From the NCBI RefSeq assembly GCF_000235565.1, contig NC_017527.1, positions 2,170,001 through 2,234,000 of the forward strand: a stretch of DNA of 64,000 nt, given 5' to 3'. This document shows, one piece after another, positions 53,816-62,061 of the stretch (its first letter is position 1; every line of letters starts with the position of its first letter). This DNA comes from Methanothrix harundinacea 6Ac (GTDB lineage Archaea > Halobacteriota > Methanosarcinia > Methanotrichales > Methanotrichaceae). Made by a program: the position numbers and the translations under genes. The notes below the pieces were generated by a model. It did not search any database, was not told the origin of the DNA, and saw only the letters and a program-made list of their open reading frames with translations.

Positions 53816-55132
53816 TTGAACGTGACAGTCTTCAGAGCTTATGACGTGCGAGGCGTCTTTGGGACGGAGCTGACCGGGGAGATCGCGAACCGGGTGGGAA
53901 AGGCCCTCGGATCCTACCTCGCCAACGGCAGGATCGCCCTCGGGAGGGACACCAGGGTGAGCGGCCCCGCGGTGGAGAGGGCCTTCCTGGATGGCGTCCT
54001 ATCCACCGGATGCTCCGTCGAGAGGTACGGCGTCCTCCCGATATCGATGATCAGCTTTGAGACCTGGCGTGGGGGCTACAACGCCGCGGCGTACATCTCC
54101 GCCTCCCACAACCCCCCCGAGTACAACGGCATCAGGTTCAGGACCAGCGAGGGGTACGGGATGCTCTACCACGAGACGGAGATGATGAACCTCTACGAGA
54201 AGGGCACCTTCCTGAAGGGGGACGGCAAGCTGACGGACCGATCCCCCGACGACGCCCTCCGGAGGTACGCCGACTACGTCGAAGGTAAGCTCACCTTCGG
54301 CCGGCCCCTCCGGATCGTCCTGGACATGGGAAACGGCGCCGCCTGCGGCACCTTCCCCCTCTACCAGAGGCTGGGCTTCGACTGTCGGGTGACGAACGGC
54401 GAGCCCGACGGCCTCTTCCCCGGCCGGGGGCCGGCCCCCACTGAGGAGTCCCTCCGGGACGCGGCGAGGATGGTGGTGGAGACGGAAGCCGATTACGGCG
54501 TCGGCTTCGACCCCGACGCCGACCGGGGCCTCGTCATCGACGACCGGGGAAGGATCGTCCCTCCCGAGAAGGTGGCGGTGATCCTGGCGAAGGAGAGGTA
54601 CGCCCCCGGCGACAAGGTGGTCGCGGGCTTCGACTGCTCCATGATCGTCGAGCGGGAGCTTCTCCCCCTGGGATTCGAGGTGATCCGGGAGAGGGTGGGG
54701 GACGTCTTCGTAGCAAACCGGGTCAAGGAGGAGGGGGCAGTCCTCGGCGTCGAGCGGTCCGCCCACTTATTCATCCCGGAGTTCCAGCTCTCCGACGACC
54801 CCTTCGCCATGTCCCTCGCCCTCGGCGAGATCGTCTCCCGGGGCGAGCGGCTCTCGGAGCTCGCGGACGCCATCCCCGACTACCCCTACGTCCAGAGGTC
54901 CGTCAGGATAGAGGGGTCGGCGGCCGATCTCATGAGGCGGCTCGAGGGTGACCTCGCGCCTCTTGAGCCCGACACCACCGACGGCCTCAAAATCACCACC
55001 GAGGATTATACCGTCCTGATCAGGCCCTCCAACACCCAGCCCCTCATCAGGCTCTACGTCGAGACGGCGGGGACGGATGTGGAGGAGCTGGTGAGGCGGT
55101 TTATGGGGTTCATAGAGGGGGCCACGAGGTGA
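53816..55132 (+). CDS. Phosphomannomutase/phosphoglucomutase
   Basis: Alpha-D-phosphohexomutase of 438 residues that interconverts hexose 1- and 6-phosphates, supplying activated sugars for surface glycans. Catalytic phosphoserine S97 lies in SASHNPPEYNG, Mg2+ site in DPDADRG, the sugar-binding loop and C-terminal phosphate-binding RPSNTQPLIRLYVE. Substrate (mannose, glucose or glucosamine phosphate) is not resolved. The start is TTG 53816 or GTG 53822; a TATA-like TATTTTTAGATAT (about 53790-53803) lies about 25 bases ahead, suggesting leaderless. It precedes an AglJ-like glycosyltransferase. Confidence 0.9.
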   Translation: MNVTVFRAYDVRGVFGTELTGEIANRVGKALGSYLANGRIALGRDTRVSGPAVERAFLDGVLSTGCSVERYGVLPISMISFETWRGGYNAAAYISASHNPPEYNGIRFRTSEGYGMLYHETEMMNLYEKGTFLKGDGKLTDRSPDDALRRYADYVEGKLTFGRPLRIVLDMGNGAACGTFPLYQRLGFDCRVTNGEPDGLFPGRGPAPTEESLRDAARMVVETEADYGVGFDPDADRGLVIDDRGRIVPPEKVAVILAKERYAPGDKVVAGFDCSMIVERELLPLGFEVIRERVGDVFVANRVKEEGAVLGVERSAHLFIPEFQLSDDPFAMSLALGEIVSRGERLSELADAIPDYPYVQRSVRIEGSAADLMRRLEGDLAPLEPDTTDGLKITTEDYTVLIRPSNTQPLIRLYVETAGTDVEELVRRFMGFIEGATR

Positions 55133-55146
55133 AGGATGGTTGGAGA

Positions 55147-55169
55147 GGCCGACGATCCTGCCGTCGGCC
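55147..55169. terminator. Perfect 8-bp inverted repeat between mutase and AglJ-like genes
   Basis: GGCCGACG (55147-55154) and CGTCGGCC (55162-55169) form a stem with a 7-base loop in the 78-base gap. It could terminate or slow transcription after the phosphomannomutase gene, or regulate the downstream glycosyltransferase. The stem is GC-rich but has no following T run. Confidence 0.45.
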
Positions 55170-55210
55170 CACGTCCCCGACCACCCGGCGAGAGAAAGAG
55201 CTGATTTGAG

Positions 55211-56128
55211 TTGACCCAAAACGACGTCTGCATCCTGATACCGACCCTCAACGAGGAGGACGCCATCGCCGGGGTGATCGGCGAGTTCAAGAGGATGGGC
55301 TTCGACGACCTCCTCGTCATCGACGGCCACAGCCAGGATCGGACCCGAGAGCGGGCCGAGGAGGCGGGCGCCCGGGTCGTCGTCCAGAGGGGTAGGGGCA
55401 AGGGCCAGGCCCTCAAGGAGGCCTTCAGCCTCATCGAGGCCGAGCAGATCGTCATGATCGACGGGGACGGGACCTACCTCCCTGGCGAGGTCGGCCACCT
55501 CCTCGAACCGGTCCTCGCGGGAAAGGCCGACCACGTCATGGGAAATCGGTTCGGAAACCTGGAGCCTGGGGCCCTAACCCGCCTCAACTCGGCGGGAAAC
55601 CGGCTGATAAACTTCTTCTTCCGGCTGATCTACGACGTCCCCCTGAGCGACATCCTGACGGGGTACCGGGCCTTCACTCGGGAAGGGGTTCGGAGGCTCG
55701 ACCTCACCATGGAGGGCTTTGAGATCGAGACGGAGATGACCGTCGACAGCGTCAAGAAGGGGCTCGCCATCGCCGAGGTCCCCATAACCTACCGGCCTCG
55801 GGCGACCGGAACGAAGACGAAGCTCAACCCCCTCATGGACGGGGCGAGGATCGTCGCCACCATCTATCGAATGGCCAAAACCCACAACCCCCTCTTCTAC
55901 TTCGGCCTGATGGGTTCCTTCTTCGGCACGGCGGGATTCATCCTCGGACTCTACGTCCTCAGGGAATGGATCACCACCCGGACAGAGCACATTCCGCTGA
56001 CGATCCTGACCGCCCTTCTGATCATCGTCGGCTTCCAGCTCTTCTTCATGGGGATCCTCGGCGACGCCGTCGCCTCGATGCACCGGGAGGCCCTCCGGGA
56101 GATCTACAGGAACCGGAAGGAGAGATGA
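55211..56128 (+). CDS. AglJ-like family 2 glycosyltransferase (dolichol-phosphate sugar synthase type)
   Basis: A 305-residue membrane-attached GT2 enzyme similar to AglJ, which adds the first sugar to dolichol phosphate in archaeal N-glycosylation. DVCILIPTLNEEDAIAGVIG opens the GT-A domain; VMIDGDGTYLPGEV is the DxD-like site; DILTGYRAFTREGVRRLDLT is the acceptor region. Two transmembrane helices end the protein (GLMGSFFGTAGFILGLYVL; LTILTALLIIVGFQLFFMGI). The start is a TTG at 55211. With the phosphomannomutase before it, it probably works in S-layer or surface-protein glycosylation. Confidence 0.82.
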   Translation: MTQNDVCILIPTLNEEDAIAGVIGEFKRMGFDDLLVIDGHSQDRTRERAEEAGARVVVQRGRGKGQALKEAFSLIEAEQIVMIDGDGTYLPGEVGHLLEPVLAGKADHVMGNRFGNLEPGALTRLNSAGNRLINFFFRLIYDVPLSDILTGYRAFTREGVRRLDLTMEGFEIETEMTVDSVKKGLAIAEVPITYRPRATGTKTKLNPLMDGARIVATIYRMAKTHNPLFYFGLMGSFFGTAGFILGLYVLREWITTRTEHIPLTILTALLIIVGFQLFFMGILGDAVASMHREALREIYRNRKER

Positions 56129-56135
56129 CGGCTCA

Positions 56136-56987
56136 TCAGATCAGATCCCTCACCCGATCGTAGCTGAAGATCGGCCCGTCGGTGCAGACGTGGTAGGGTC
56201 CCATGGTGCAGTGCTCGCACTTGCCGACCCCGCACTTCATGTGCCGCTCCAGGGAGATGTATATCTCCTGCTCAATAAATCCCCGGTCCAGGAGGTCCTT
56301 CGCCACGGCCCGGATCATCATCGGCGGACCGCAGAGGGCGGCGGCGCCGGGGGCGGGGTCGATCTCTGATAGGAGCGACGTCACCAGGCCGACGTTCCCC
56401 TTCCAGCTCGCGTCCATCATGTCCACGGTGATCCCCACCTCGATATCCGCCGCCTGCCAGCTCCCATACTCGCTGGTGAAGTAGAGGTCCTGGGGGGTCC
56501 TCGCCCCGTAGACGACGGTCACCTCGCGGTAGTCGTCGCGGTGGTCGGCGATGTAGTTGATGAGGGACCGCAAGGTGGCGAAGCCCGAGCCGCCTCCGGC
56601 GATGGCGACGTTTCTATCCTTCATTTGCGCGACGGGAAAGCCGTTTCCGAAGGGTCCCCGGATCCCCAGGACGTCCCCGACCCGGGCGGCCATCATCCCC
56701 TGGGTGATCCTCCCCGCCTCCCGGACACATATCTGCAACGGCTCCCGGGTGGGGGAGGAAGCGATGGATATGGGGCACTCCCCCAGGCCGAAGACGGAGA
56801 CCATCAGAAACTGGCCGGGGGAGTAGTCGATCTCCACCGTCTCGTCCTCATCGTCGATGGGCCTGAGGGAGAGGAGGTAGGTGTTCGTCGACTCGACGTC
56901 GATGTCGACGACCTCGGCCTGGAGGGGGACGTAGCCCTCGCCCCCCCGGCGGGCTCTGCCGTCTGCCCTCCGGCCAGTCCCCCTCAT
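56136..56987 (-). CDS. FAD/NAD(P)-binding oxidoreductase, hydrogenase gamma (HydG/PyrK-like) subunit
   Basis: A 283-residue electron-transfer subunit of the ferredoxin reductase fold. FAD-binding block PISIASSPTREPLQICVREA and NAD(P)-binding VAIAGGGSGFATLRSLINYI are visible, with the C-terminal four Cys of a [2Fe-2S] cluster in MKCGVGKCEHCTMGPYHVC. It would pass electrons between NAD(P) and the iron-sulfur partner. It overlaps the HydB-like gene by ATGA (56984-56987). The longer frame upstream is shadow sequence. The unit is typical of sulfhydrogenase- or dihydroorotate-type complexes. Confidence 0.87.
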   Translation of the reverse strand: MRGTGRRADGRARRGGEGYVPLQAEVVDIDVESTNTYLLSLRPIDDEDETVEIDYSPGQFLMVSVFGLGECPISIASSPTREPLQICVREAGRITQGMMAARVGDVLGIRGPFGNGFPVAQMKDRNVAIAGGGSGFATLRSLINYIADHRDDYREVTVVYGARTPQDLYFTSEYGSWQAADIEVGITVDMMDASWKGNVGLVTSLLSEIDPAPGAAALCGPPMMIRAVAKDLLDRGFIEQEIYISLERHMKCGVGKCEHCTMGPYHVCTDGPIFSYDRVRDLI

Positions 56988-57988
56988 CGGGGCCCCTCCA
57001 TCAGAAGGGACCAGCGGTCGACGTCGCTGAGGCAGACCCTTGAGCACCTGCCGCAACCGACGCAGCCGAAGAGCCCCGTCTTCTCCGGGATGTAGACGAA
57101 CTTGTCCAGGTACCAGTGGCGGAGCCGCTCGCCGAGGCTCGGCCGCGGGTTTGCGCCGCTCGTCATCCTCGAGAAGCCGGCGAGGGTGCAGGAGTCCCGG
57201 CACCTCAGCCTCTCGCCGTCGGGGACCCCCTGGTCGATGACGGTGAAGCAGTGGCAGACGGGGCAGACGAGGGAGCATCCGCCGCAGGAAAGACACCTGC
57301 TACCCGCCACCTCCCAGTCCGTCTCCTCGATCGCTCTTTTGAGGACCTCAGGGCTGAGGGCCGGCCTCCTCCCCCGGAGCTCCTCCTCCGCCCCGGCGAG
57401 GAGCCTCTCCTTCTCCAGGAGGTCCTCGGGGAGGGGCTCCTCGAAGTGGCACCGATGAGCCTGGAGGATGAAGACCCCGGCGGGGGAGCCCGCCTCCACC
57501 AGGTAGCCTCGCTCCAGATTCGTCAAGAGGAGGTCGTACCCGCCGACGGCGGCGGGCCCCGACCCGAGGGATGCGCAGAAGCACCGCTCGCCGGGGGTGG
57601 TGCAGTTCAAGACGACGACGACCGTAGACCTCCTCCTGGCGAGGTAGGGGTGGTCAGGGATGTCGGCGCCGAAGAGCCGGTCCAAGACCTCCAGGGCCCG
57701 GAGGTCGCAGGGCCTCATCCCGAAGATCAGCCTCGCCTTCGGCGGCTCCTCGGCGAAGGTGTACCTCCCGCTGTACTGGACGTACCTGAAGAGGACCTCC
57801 CTCTTCGGGAGGAAGAACTCCACTGGGGAGTTGAGGGGGTTATCGGCCTTTAGGGCCGGCTCCTCCCCCCTCCAGGTGGCGAAGACCGCCGAGCCGTCGA
57901 CCAGGATCGGCGCCACCACCTCCAGGGTCTCTGCCAGATCCCGGAGGAGGGGGACGAGCCCCTCGCGGCGGAGGAGGGAGGCGGTCAA
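56984..57988 (-). CDS. HydB/AsrA-like iron-sulfur subunit
   Basis: A 334-residue protein resembling the beta subunit of sulfhydrogenase and AsrA of anaerobic sulfite reductase. N-terminal two-thirds is the family domain (IFGMRPCDLRALEVLDRLF, a hallmark); the C-terminal third binds two [4Fe-4S] clusters (CLSCGGCSLVCPVCHC and CVGCGRCSRVCLSDVD). It is expected to carry electrons between the molybdopterin subunit (fdhA-like) and the NAD(P)/FAD subunit. Both neighbours overlap it by 4 bases, so the three proteins are probably made in equal amounts. Confidence 0.87.
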   Translation of the reverse strand: MTASLLRREGLVPLLRDLAETLEVVAPILVDGSAVFATWRGEEPALKADNPLNSPVEFFLPKREVLFRYVQYSGRYTFAEEPPKARLIFGMRPCDLRALEVLDRLFGADIPDHPYLARRRSTVVVVLNCTTPGERCFCASLGSGPAAVGGYDLLLTNLERGYLVEAGSPAGVFILQAHRCHFEEPLPEDLLEKERLLAGAEEELRGRRPALSPEVLKRAIEETDWEVAGSRCLSCGGCSLVCPVCHCFTVIDQGVPDGERLRCRDSCTLAGFSRMTSGANPRPSLGERLRHWYLDKFVYIPEKTGLFGCVGCGRCSRVCLSDVDRWSLLMEGPR

Positions 57989-60012
57989 CCCTCCAGCCTC
58001 CTGATCCGGACGGGGGTCCGTTTGAACTCCGGTATCTTGGATCTCGGGTCGAGGTCCGCGGCCGTCAGAAGGTTCGCCGGAGCCTCGGCGAAGTGGAAGG
58101 GAAAAAAGACCGTCCCGGGGGGGACCGAGTCCGTCGTCCGGGCCTCGACCTCCAGGCTTCCTGACGCCGACTCCACCACCACCCCCCCCCCAGACCGGAC
58201 CCCCAGGGCCGCCGCATCCTCGGGGTTCATCTCGACGGCCGGCTTCGGGAGTTCCCGGTCGAGGAGGGGGGTCCTCCTCGTCATGCTCCCGGTGTGGAAG
58301 TGAAAGAGGCTCCGGCCGGTCGTCAGGAGGAGGGGGTACTCGGGGTCTGAACCCGCCGCCAGAAGATCCACCGGGAAGAACCGGGCCCGGCCGATGGGAA
58401 AGGACTCTTTATGGAGGATCTCGGTCCCCGGATGGTCGGGATCGGGGCAGGGCCAGGAAAGCCCCGCCGTCCCGAGCCTAGGGTAGCTGATCCCGCCGTA
58501 GGAGGGGGTCACCGAGGCTATCTCGGCCATCACCTCCTCCGGGGAGGCGTACTCTGCGGGGACTCCAAGCCGCCTCAGGAGGGCAGCCGCCACCTCCACC
58601 TCCGGCCTCGCCTCCCCCGGGGGCGGGACCGCGCGCCTCACCCGCTGGACCCGCCGCTCAGTGGAGGTGAAGGTCCCGTCCTTCTCCGCGAAGGAGGCGG
58701 CGGGGAGGACGACGTCGGCGAGGGCCGTCGTCTCGGTGGGGAAGATCTCGGCGACGGCTAAAAACTCCAGGGATTCGAGGGCCCGCCCCACCAGCCCCCG
58801 GTCGGGGTAGCTCATCATCGGGTTCTCGCCGGAGATGAAGAGCCCCTTCAAACGACCCTCCTTTGCCGCCTCCATCATCTCGACGGCGGTGAGCCCCGGC
58901 GCCGGGGGGAGGTCCGTCCCCCAGGCCGCCTCCATCCTCCCTCGGGCGGCGGGGTCCTCCACCTTCTGGTAGCCGGAGTAGACGTTCGGGAGCGCCCCCA
59001 TGTCGCAGGCCCCCTGGACGTTCTGGTGGCCCCGGAGGGGGCAGATCCCCGTCCCCTCCCTCCCGAGGTTTCCGGTGGCGAGGACGAGGTTCGCGAGGGC
59101 GAGGACGTTCTCGGTCCCGTTGGAGTGCTGGGTCGTCCCCATGGCGTAGACGACCGCCGCCCTGGGGGCCTCGCCGAAGGCAGCTGCCGCCGCCTCGAGG
59201 TCTCGGGGGGGTATCCCCGAGATCTTCTCCACCACCTCGGGGGTGTATTTGGAGACGGAATCCTTCAGGGCGTCAAATCCTGCGGTCCTCTCCCTGATGA
59301 ACTCCTCATCGGCGAGACCCCCCTCGAGGATCAGGTTCAGAAGGCCGTTGATCCAGGCGACATCGGTTCCGAGCCTCGGCGCCAGGCGGTGGTCGGCGAG
59401 GCTGGCGATCTGGGTCCTCCTCGGATCGGCGACGATGAGGGCGGCTCCCCGGGACTGGGCCTCCAGGATGGTGGCGGCGACGAGGGGGTGCTGCTCGGTG
59501 GTGTTCGAGCCGGTGACGAGGATGGCGTCGGAGGAGAGGAGGCCCCTTATGGGGTTGGTCATCGCCCCGCTCCCCAGGGCGGCCCCCAGCCCCGCCACCG
59601 AGGGGGCGTGGCAGAGCCGGGCGACGTGGTCGACGTTGTTCGTCCTGAGGCCGGCCCGGGCGAGCTTTGCGAAGAGGTAGTTCTCCTCGTTCGTCCCCTT
59701 CGCCGAGGTGAGGACCCCGACGGCCCCGGGGCCCGCCTCCTCCCTGATCTCCTTCAGCCGCTCGGCCGTCGCCGTGAGGGCCTCCTCCCAGGAGGATCGG
59801 ACCATCCTCCCGCCGCGCCGGATCAGGGGGGCCCTCAGCCGGTCTGGATGGTGGACGAAGTCGGCGGCGAGCCAGCCCTTGACGCAGAGCCTCCCCCTGG
59901 AGATGGGGTGGGCGGGGTTTGGGGAGACGCCGACGGCCCTGCCGTCCTCGACGTGGATGAAGAGGCCGCAGCCGCAGCCGCAGTAGACGCAGGTGGTGGC
60001 GATCATCTCCAA
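57985..60012 (-). CDS. fdhA: Formate dehydrogenase-like molybdopterin oxidoreductase
   Basis: Molybdenum or tungsten bis-MGD enzyme of 675 residues, closest to FdhA/formate dehydrogenase H. The [4Fe-4S] motif is C8-x2-C11-x3-C15...C43, followed by K45. The active-site metal ligand is Cys134-His135 in HVARLCHAPSV, the Cys form of the FdhF U140-H141 pair. Typical domains (SNTTEQHP, the NATEGPGTTQHSNG-like TTQHSNGTENV, and C-terminal MGD-binding domain) are present. It would oxidise formate or reduce CO2 and pass electrons to the HydB-like partner. No FdhB (F420) subunit is nearby. Start TTG 60012 follows AGAGG by seven bases. Confidence 0.87.
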   Translation of the reverse strand: MEMIATTCVYCGCGCGLFIHVEDGRAVGVSPNPAHPISRGRLCVKGWLAADFVHHPDRLRAPLIRRGGRMVRSSWEEALTATAERLKEIREEAGPGAVGVLTSAKGTNEENYLFAKLARAGLRTNNVDHVARLCHAPSVAGLGAALGSGAMTNPIRGLLSSDAILVTGSNTTEQHPLVAATILEAQSRGAALIVADPRRTQIASLADHRLAPRLGTDVAWINGLLNLILEGGLADEEFIRERTAGFDALKDSVSKYTPEVVEKISGIPPRDLEAAAAAFGEAPRAAVVYAMGTTQHSNGTENVLALANLVLATGNLGREGTGICPLRGHQNVQGACDMGALPNVYSGYQKVEDPAARGRMEAAWGTDLPPAPGLTAVEMMEAAKEGRLKGLFISGENPMMSYPDRGLVGRALESLEFLAVAEIFPTETTALADVVLPAASFAEKDGTFTSTERRVQRVRRAVPPPGEARPEVEVAAALLRRLGVPAEYASPEEVMAEIASVTPSYGGISYPRLGTAGLSWPCPDPDHPGTEILHKESFPIGRARFFPVDLLAAGSDPEYPLLLTTGRSLFHFHTGSMTRRTPLLDRELPKPAVEMNPEDAAALGVRSGGGVVVESASGSLEVEARTTDSVPPGTVFFPFHFAEAPANLLTAADLDPRSKIPEFKRTPVRIRRLEG

Positions 60013-60017
60013 GGCGG

Positions 60018-60048
60018 ACCTCTCCGAGGTCGACTTGACCTGAGAGGT
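60018..60048. promoter_or_regulatory. Stem-loop/palindrome covering the fdhA ribosome site
   Basis: Outer arms ACCTCTC (60018-60024) and GAGAGGT (60042-60048) and inner arms AGGTC (60027-60031) and GACCT (60037-60041) form a 12-bp stem with a 2-base bulge and a 5-base loop. It sits just upstream of the fdhA start and includes the AGAGG that serves as its Shine-Dalgarno, so it could either be an operator or hide the ribosome site in the RNA. TATA-like sites are near 60046-60056 (CAGATAATACC) and 60082-60098. Confidence 0.55.
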
Positions 60049-60199
60049 ATTATCTGTTTGGGTGGCGCCCCCCAGGCTTCAAAAATGTGAAATAGGCCGA
60101 TGGATCTAATACCCAGCCATGATCGGAAGTGTGCCCGCCGATGCCCGCCGTCTTGGTGGCAATGCTGGAGTACGAGGCCCAGCCAGGTGGAGGGTTTTG

Positions 60200-61459
60200 A
60201 TGATGGGAACCTGGGGGATCCTCGCCCTCCTCATCGCCTCGGGGACGGGGGCCTCCGGGGGGCTGGTCACCTTGCGCCTCGACGACGGGACGGCGGAGAA
60301 CGGCTTTCGGATGGGCGGCGACCTCGGCCACGCCGTCGTCTTCGAGCCCCCAGCCGGAGAGTGGACGATAAAGTCTGTCGGGGTATATGGGAAGCTAGAG
60401 CCGAACAGGACCTCCGACCTCTTCGTCCTGGAGATCTGGGACGGTGACCTGAACGCCGTCTCGAAGGTGACGGAGAGGGCCGACTCCTACTTCGGGGAGG
60501 AGTTCGGCTGGGCTGTGGTGGACCTCCCCGACGTCCAGGTCTCCGGCCCCTTCCTGGTCGCCCTCTACGAGTTCGGCGGGGTCTTCGTGGGCACCGACCT
60601 CGGTCCCGCCACGAATAAGTCGCTATTGACGGCGAGAAACCCCAACCGCATCCTCCGGTGGGAGCTGGAGGGGAGCCCCCAGAACGAGACCGAATGGATG
60701 ATCCGGGCCCTCGGGTCCTCCCCCGCCCCGGAGGTGGTGAGCCTGAAGGTCCTCTCCGGAGGCGCAAGCCCGAGGAGCCCCGCCGGTATGGAGGTGGAGC
60801 TCTCCGACCCCGACGAGAACCTCCGGAGGGCGACCCTCTACCTCGCCGATGACGAATCGGGAGAGGTAGTATGGTCTGACTTCCGAGAGCTGGAGGGGGG
60901 GGAGGCGACGGCGGAGTTCTCCTGGCCGGGGACGGCCTTCCAGGTTTCAGACCCCAACGGAACCGTCTATCCCGTCCTGCCGTCGGTGGTGGAGGGGGTG
61001 AGAGAAGAGCTCCAGCCGATCCTGGCCCGATCTCTCCCTTGCGTCCTCCTCCTCGATTTCGGCGAGACCCAGGTTCCCGCCTACGCCTACTTCGGCGAGG
61101 ACGGAAAGCTCAACGCCCTGATAGACCAGTCCGGCTCCGTCCACTACGCATCCCGGCAGGTCCTCAACGCCACCGCCCCGGGGGCGGACTACGTCGGGTA
61201 CGTGGCGAAGAACGTCACCGCCTCCCGGGGCGATACCGCCGTAGCCTTCTACAAGGTGATCGCCGAACCCGGCTTTGAGACCCTTTCGACGGAATTTCAC
61301 GAGCTTTTGATCCTCAGCCGGTCTCCCCTCTTCAACTACAGGGTCGTCCTCGAAGAGGTGGAGGCGATGGCCGGGGTGTACGTCCCAATCGTCCTGGCAG
61401 AGGACGAGGCCTACAACGCCGTCTGGTTCACCGGGCCGGCAGAAGTGAGAATCATTTGA
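60200..61459 (+). CDS. Hypothetical secreted protein
   Basis: A protein of 419 residues starting with a signal peptide (MMGTWGILALLIASGTGASG) at the ATG 60200, six bases after GGAGG. The mature protein has beta-rich, jelly-roll-like blocks (GGLVTLRLDDGTAENGF, SDLFVLEIWDGD), a middle Ig-like part (VEVELSDPDENLRRATLYLA) and a C-terminal block. I do not recognise a family. Together with the following genes it may belong to a surface-protein region. T-rich sequence near 61496-61503 could end its transcript. Confidence 0.6.
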   Translation: MMGTWGILALLIASGTGASGGLVTLRLDDGTAENGFRMGGDLGHAVVFEPPAGEWTIKSVGVYGKLEPNRTSDLFVLEIWDGDLNAVSKVTERADSYFGEEFGWAVVDLPDVQVSGPFLVALYEFGGVFVGTDLGPATNKSLLTARNPNRILRWELEGSPQNETEWMIRALGSSPAPEVVSLKVLSGGASPRSPAGMEVELSDPDENLRRATLYLADDESGEVVWSDFRELEGGEATAEFSWPGTAFQVSDPNGTVYPVLPSVVEGVREELQPILARSLPCVLLLDFGETQVPAYAYFGEDGKLNALIDQSGSVHYASRQVLNATAPGADYVGYVAKNVTASRGDTAVAFYKVIAEPGFETLSTEFHELLILSRSPLFNYRVVLEEVEAMAGVYVPIVLAEDEAYNAVWFTGPAEVRII

Positions 61460-61569
61460 ACTGTAAATCCGATTTCGCCAGCCTTGGGCAACATATATTT
61501 TTTGATTATCATCGGTCTACGCCCTCCGAAGCTATGGCGGATATCTAATTCCAGCGGCTCTTGAAGGAG

Positions 61570-61599
61570 AGAAATATTTATATTCTTCTAATAAGAAGA
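61570..61599 (+). promoter_or_regulatory. TATA box with an adjacent inverted repeat
   Basis: A TATA-like AAATATTTATATTC (61572-61585) is followed directly by TCTTCT (61584-61589)-AATA-AGAAGA (61594-61599), a perfect 6-bp inverted repeat. The ATG at 61606 lies about 25-30 bases after the TATA box, so this is probably a leaderless promoter with the repeat between the TATA box and the start, a place where a regulator could act. Confidence 0.5.
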
Positions 61600-61605
61600 T
61601 ATCAT

Positions 61606-61944
61606 ATGATAGAGGAGGAGATCTCTCTGCATATATTACGTTATTTGATCCCATCCATGACTTTCCTTCTGATATTCCAGGGAGCCTCTGCCATCGACAT
61701 GTACTTCTCGGCGAGGGATGGCAGCAGGACCGTCGGGGTGGTCGAATCTTACGACGTCGACGAGAGGATCGGGGTCAGCAGCAGCGCCTCGGCGAGCTTC
61801 GACGGCGAATTTCGAATCGCCGAGAAGAACTGCCTCTGGGTCTCGGGGAACTCCTCCCCGGATACCGGCATCAACAACCCTTGGAGGGTTCTGCCGCGGA
61901 TGCCGCAGAGGCTATCGCCCCAAATCCCTATTTATTTTAAATAA
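61606..61944 (+). CDS. Truncated paralogue of the repeat surface protein
   Basis: A 112-residue product with the same N-terminal pattern as the next gene: signal peptide ending LIFQGASAIDMYFSARDGS, then ESYDVDERIGVSSSASASFD. After about residue 85 similarity stops and a short unrelated tail (WRVLPRMPQRLS) ends at 61944. It looks like a remnant or a minimal member of the surface protein family. The ATG at 61606 rather than TTG 61561 is chosen because of the TATA box placement. Confidence 0.55.
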   Translation: MIEEEISLHILRYLIPSMTFLLIFQGASAIDMYFSARDGSRTVGVVESYDVDERIGVSSSASASFDGEFRIAEKNCLWVSGNSSPDTGINNPWRVLPRMPQRLSPQIPIYFK

Positions 61945-61992
61945 TTATTTTTTAGTATGTTCAGATAAGGTCTATATATCTCCTTCACGATA

Positions 61993-62021
61993 TTTCTACG
62001 ACTTGTAGAAAAGTTTATCTT
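61993..62021 (+). promoter_or_regulatory. Inverted repeat and TATA box of the repeat surface protein
   Basis: TTTCTAC (61993-61999)-GACTT-GTAGAAA (62005-62011) is a perfect 7-bp inverted repeat. It runs directly into a TATA-like AGTTTATCTT (62012-62021), with GGAGGAGGG about 30 bases further on. This suggests a regulated promoter for the gene starting near 62062. Confidence 0.5.
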
Positions 62022-62061
62022 GTGCGATGCAAAAGCGGTCGTAGCTGGAGGAGGGAGATCT

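Noticed and set aside
59026-60090. Plus-strand frame of 354 codons opposite fdhA
   Set aside because: It is the antisense shadow of the FdhA gene in GC-rich DNA, with no recognizable domain or promoter.
62041-62061. Plus-strand frame from TTG 62020 as the surface protein start
   Set aside because: It precedes or overlaps the predicted transcription start that follows the TATA-like element at 62012-62021, and the added residues disturb the signal peptide.
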